In this document: piece after piece, positions 61,704-64,000 of the stretch
How the letters are laid out: each line of letters opens with the position of its first letter
Numbering within the stretch: the first letter of the stretch is position 1
DNA from: Holophaga sp.
GTDB lineage: Bacteria; Acidobacteriota; Holophagae; Holophagales; Holophagaceae
Assembly: GCA_016715205.1 (NCBI GenBank)
Contig: JADKBC010000009.1
Location: 113,468-177,467 of the forward strand
Length of the DNA stretch: 64,000 nt
Reading direction: 5' to 3'
Translations under genes and position numbers: made by a program
The notes under the pieces: model-generated
What the model saw: only the letters and a program-made list of their open reading frames with translations
Databases searched by the model: none
Told to the model about the DNA's origin: nothing

Positions 61704-62917
61704 GGCGAACCCTTGGTATCGGTCAGCACATTCAGGCCTTCCTGCAGGTCACTCCCGAGAACTTCGGTAAGTCGACCATCCGTCGCGCCTGTCTTGACTT
61801 CCAGCGGCGTCAGCACTTTGCCCTTGAGCACCCAGACCCGATGCTTGCCATCCGTGAAATTTACGCCGTTCTTTGCAAGCCCTCCGGGCCCGACGGGAGG
61901 CGTAAACCGCAGCGCCGTGTTCGGAACCAACAACACGCCACGCTTGGTTTCAGCCTGGATGGTGGCCGTACAGGTCATCCCCGGAAGCAGCGCTCGATCA
62001 CGGTTATCCACACTCAGCACGGCCTGATAAGTCACAACATTTTGCGAAATTTTGGGTTCCATCTGGAGCGACACAACCTGGGAGGGGAAGTTCCGCCCTG
62101 GATAGGCCTCGACTGTGAAGGTGGCCGTTTCGCCGCCATGGATGCGACTCACGTCGGCTTCGTCGATGTCCACCTTGAGACGCATCTTGCTCAGGTCCTG
62201 GGCCAGCTTGAACAGCACCGGGGTCTGGAAGCCCGCGGTTACGGTCTGTCCCGGCTCCATCAAACGCGCCAACACCACACCATCGATGGGCGCTCGAATC
62301 GTCGCCTTGCGCAACTTACTGGCTGTCAGGTCGACGGTGGCCTTGGCGACCCGCGCGTTCTCCTGGGCCGAGTGGAGGGATGCGTTGTCTCGATTCTTGG
62401 CGGTGAGCGCCGCGTCCTGGTCTGATTGCGAAAGGATGCCTTCCTTCCCCAACTGCTGGTTTCGGATAAGCATGCGCGCCGATTCACTGGCCGTAGCCTG
62501 CGCCAAATTGACGGCATCCTTCGCGCCCCGCAATTGAGCCTGGGACTGATCCAGGCCTGAATTCAAGGATTCCGGGTCAATTTCCGCCAGGATCTGGCCT
62601 TTGTGCACCTGGTCGTTGACCTCCACCATCTCCCGGAGAATCCGGCCGGAGACCTCGGCCCCCACCTCGACGCTCGTCACCGCTTCCAGCGTTCCGGTGG
62701 ATTCCACGGTTACGGCGAGATCTCCCTTCGTCACGGGTGCGCTCACATACTGCACCAAGTTCCGCTTTGTTCGTCGGGTGTAGACCAGGGTCCCTGCCAG
62801 CAAAACCAGCAGACCGATCCCCCCAATCACCCACCAACGGCGGGCTTTCCAAGCACTAACATCCGGGCCGATGCTTTTTTTCAATTCCAATAAGGTAGGC
62901 AGGCCTTCGGCGCTCAT
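61700..62917 (-). CDS. macA: MacA-like periplasmic adaptor of the complete exporter
   Basis: From the ATG at 62917 (GGAG 6 nt upstream) the protein is 405 aa. An in-frame TTG 12 nt earlier includes the ribosome-binding site. A cytoplasmic start is followed by one membrane helix (WWVIGGIGLLVLLAGTLVY), lipoyl half-motifs (VTSVEVGAEVSGRI and RAPIDGVVLARLMEPGQTV), a coiled-coil hairpin (about 110-190) and the barrel domains. It links the permease to an outer-membrane channel. It follows the small gene 62965-63246 by 47 nt. Confidence 0.93.
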   Translation of the reverse strand: MSAEGLPTLLELKKSIGPDVSAWKARRWWVIGGIGLLVLLAGTLVYTRRTKRNLVQYVSAPVTKGDLAVTVESTGTLEAVTSVEVGAEVSGRILREMVEVNDQVHKGQILAEIDPESLNSGLDQSQAQLRGAKDAVNLAQATASESARMLIRNQQLGKEGILSQSDQDAALTAKNRDNASLHSAQENARVAKATVDLTASKLRKATIRAPIDGVVLARLMEPGQTVTAGFQTPVLFKLAQDLSKMRLKVDIDEADVSRIHGGETATFTVEAYPGRNFPSQVVSLQMEPKISQNVVTYQAVLSVDNRDRALLPGMTCTATIQAETKRGVLLVPNTALRFTPPVGPGGLAKNGVNFTDGKHRVWVLKGKVLTPLEVKTGATDGRLTEVLGSDLQEGLNVLTDTKGSP

Positions 62918-62964
62918 GTATAGCTCCAAACCGGGAGGGCGATCCCCGAAACCAGCGCCAGGTC

Positions 62965-63246
62965 TCAGGCCTTAACCTTCGGAAGGTCATGGGCGGTCAC
63001 TTCCGCCACAATTTTCGCCCAGGTGTCTTTGTGAACCGATTTCCGACTGAGGATATGCCCCATCACGATGGCATTCCCATTGGCGTTCTGGATGCCGCAA
63101 TCCAGGCGTGACAGGTCGATGTATTCGCTGCCCTTGGGCAGGCTTAGGGCGGTTTCAGCCGTACTTACGCTCCCCGTCTCATCCTTGGACAACATCTTAA
63201 GGATCGTGTCGCGACTGACCATCTCACTGCGGTTTTCTTTGTTCAT
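62965..63246 (-). CDS. Small unknown protein leading the exporter operon
   Basis: The protein is 93 aa from the ATG at 63246 (GGAG site). It is hydrophilic, with no signal peptide or membrane helix: a charged N terminus (MNKENRSEMVSRDTILKML), a middle with SEYIDLSRLDCGIQNANGNA and a C-terminal helix (VHKDTWAKIVAEVTAHDLPK). I recognise no family. It is on the same strand and only 47 nt upstream of the macA-like gene, so it may be a regulator or substrate of the exporter. Confidence 0.68.
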   Translation of the reverse strand: MNKENRSEMVSRDTILKMLSKDETGSVSTAETALSLPKGSEYIDLSRLDCGIQNANGNAIVMGHILSRKSVHKDTWAKIVAEVTAHDLPKVKA

Positions 63247-63596
63247 GGCTGACTCCTCAGGCGCATCGCACAGGCGATGAAGCGCTTTGGCGAAAGAGCA
63301 GGAACCATGCCCGAGGCTTCCAACCGCCGAATTCAGTTCAATCAAACCTCTTCCAATGACCTCGAATTAATGTCCTGGCATGGCTTAGGAAAACCCGGCG
63401 AGGCACCACCAAGGAGTCGGCGCAAGCATTTACAGGACGAGAGGCAGGGCCTCTGGCCCTGAACACCTTCACTTTGGTGATCTGCGTCCTTCGTTTTGAT
63501 AGGTCGACATGGCCTTTTAGGGCTCTGTCGAATAGAGAAAGGGGCGCTCAAACTCCATCGCTGAAAACCGGCCCTGGTTCCTCATGATGGAAAACC
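63247..63596. other. Intergenic region between small gene and GGDEF gene
   Basis: This 350-bp region includes a hairpin, CAGGGCC (63445-63451) with GGCCCTG (63455-63461). I see no gene, no recognisable riboswitch and no clear terminator for the GGDEF gene. A 61-codon plus-strand ORF (63277-63462) has no family match and I reject it. Confidence 0.5.
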
Positions 63597-64000
63597 TCAC
63601 TCAAACCGCACACAGGCCCGACCATCGGCCTTCGCTCGGTACAAGGCTTTGTCACAGCGGCTGAGCAGCGACTCTGCACTGTCGCCACTGCGGAATTCCG
63701 TCACGCCAGCACTGGCGGTAATCGGCCATTCAACGCCTGGAATGGTCAGGTTCGGCAGGCCGCAAAGCCACCGTTCCGCAGCCACCCGAGCCTGCTCCAG
63801 GGGGGTGTCCGGCATGAGCACCACGAATTCCTCCCCACCGAATCGCCCCAGCGTATCGGCTGTTCGGATCATGCCCTTGAGGTGCGCGGATGCCGCCACC
63901 AGCACCCCGTCACCCACGGGATGGCCGCAGGTGTCGTTCACCCGCTTGAAATGATCCAAATCCATGAACATCACGCAGAGGTTCCGCTGGTAACGTCGGG
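63597..64000 (-). CDS. Diguanylate cyclase GGDEF domain, N-terminal part beyond the window
   Basis: The last 130 or so residues of a GGDEF protein are visible, and the frame stays open to the right edge (RRYQRNLCVMFMDLDHFKRV). The active-site motif GGEEF is intact (RFGGEEFVVLMPD), the metal-binding Asp is in MDLDHFK, and an inhibitory RxxD site lies 5 residues before it (RTADTLGRF). It should make c-di-GMP. The sensor domain is outside the window. It contrasts with the degenerate GGDEF protein at 15369-16265. Confidence 0.95.
   Translation of the reverse strand, partial: RRYQRNLCVMFMDLDHFKRVNDTCGHPVGDGVLVAASAHLKGMIRTADTLGRFGGEEFVVLMPDTPLEQARVAAERWLCGLPNLTIPGVEWPITASAGVTEFRSGDSAESLLSRCDKALYRAKADGRACVRFE

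Noticed and set aside
63277..63596. Possible riboswitch (c-di-GMP type) in the last intergenic region
   Set aside because: I could not find the conserved GEMM core elements in either strand, only a 7-bp hairpin.
1..64000. CRISPR array, transposase, integrase, tRNA or rRNA
   Set aside because: I saw no regularly spaced repeats, no terminal inverted repeats, no recombinase motifs and no tRNA-like cloverleaf on reading both strands.

Overview
The window is about 64 kb of high-GC, gene-dense bacterial chromosome. It shows no rRNA, tRNA, CRISPR array, transposase or phage gene. The genes are Gram-negative in type: an outer-membrane beta-barrel protein, MacA/HlyD-MacB-type exporters, an ArnA-like and an ArnT-like enzyme, and many secreted peptidases. 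Flagellar/chemotaxis parts (FliL, FliN, CheX) and c-di-GMP-type proteins are also present. My best guess, from overall recognition and not from a search, is an Acidobacteriota member of the Holophaga/Geothrix type.

Layout. 1-7660: the high-affinity K+ uptake operon kdpABC (kdpA cut by the window edge), an extra small membrane ORF, then kdpD-kdpE. 7808-9248: a P-loop protein of unknown function and a secreted NTF2-like protein. 9245-13484 (minus): a tightly packed unit fliL-fliN-thiD-like-unknown-M24 peptidase, with a possible sigma-28 promoter. 13795-22391: housekeeping genes (HU, truA, recR-ybaB, thiL, ferredoxin, yqeY, proS), CheX, and a degenerate receiver-GGDEF protein. 22416-32340: cysteine desulfurase and a glycan/surface region (ArnT-like transferase, WbqC-like, NeuD/PglD-like acyltransferase, a BKACE-family enzyme, a TPR-GT41 glycosyltransferase, an outer-membrane protein, an ArnA-like UDP-glucuronate decarboxylase). 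32390-39198 (minus): two MacB-type permease/HlyD-adaptor pairs, with a Yip1-like membrane protein between them and no ATPase gene. 39438-46322: rocD, HtrA-like protease, cupin, serine acetyltransferase, an M28 peptidase and an EamA transporter. 46375-54754: gamma-glutamyltransferase, a frameshifted DUF3857-transglutaminase-TPR protein and an S9 peptidase, all with signal peptides. 54868-64000: mfd, CsbD, an EEP-family phosphoesterase, a complete MacA/ATPase/permease operon led by a small unknown gene, and a canonical GGDEF protein cut by the right edge.

How it fits together. The Kdp genes form one sensing-plus-transport unit. The secreted M28, GGT and S9 enzymes, with HtrA, suggest peptide use outside the cytoplasm. 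The glycan genes suggest acylated or amino-sugar surface polysaccharide and possibly protein O-glycosylation. Many neighbours overlap by ATGA, which implies translational coupling.

The most interesting signals are: (1) a response-regulator-like GGDEF protein that has lost both phosphorylation and cyclase residues but keeps the RxxD c-di-GMP-binding motif; (2) a BKACE enzyme embedded in a glycan-acylation cassette; (3) an ATPase-less double exporter locus with Yip1; (4) apparent leaderless promoters at truA, mfd and the GT41 gene; (5) a long structured leader before a secreted protein; (6) a frameshift in the transglutaminase-TPR gene.
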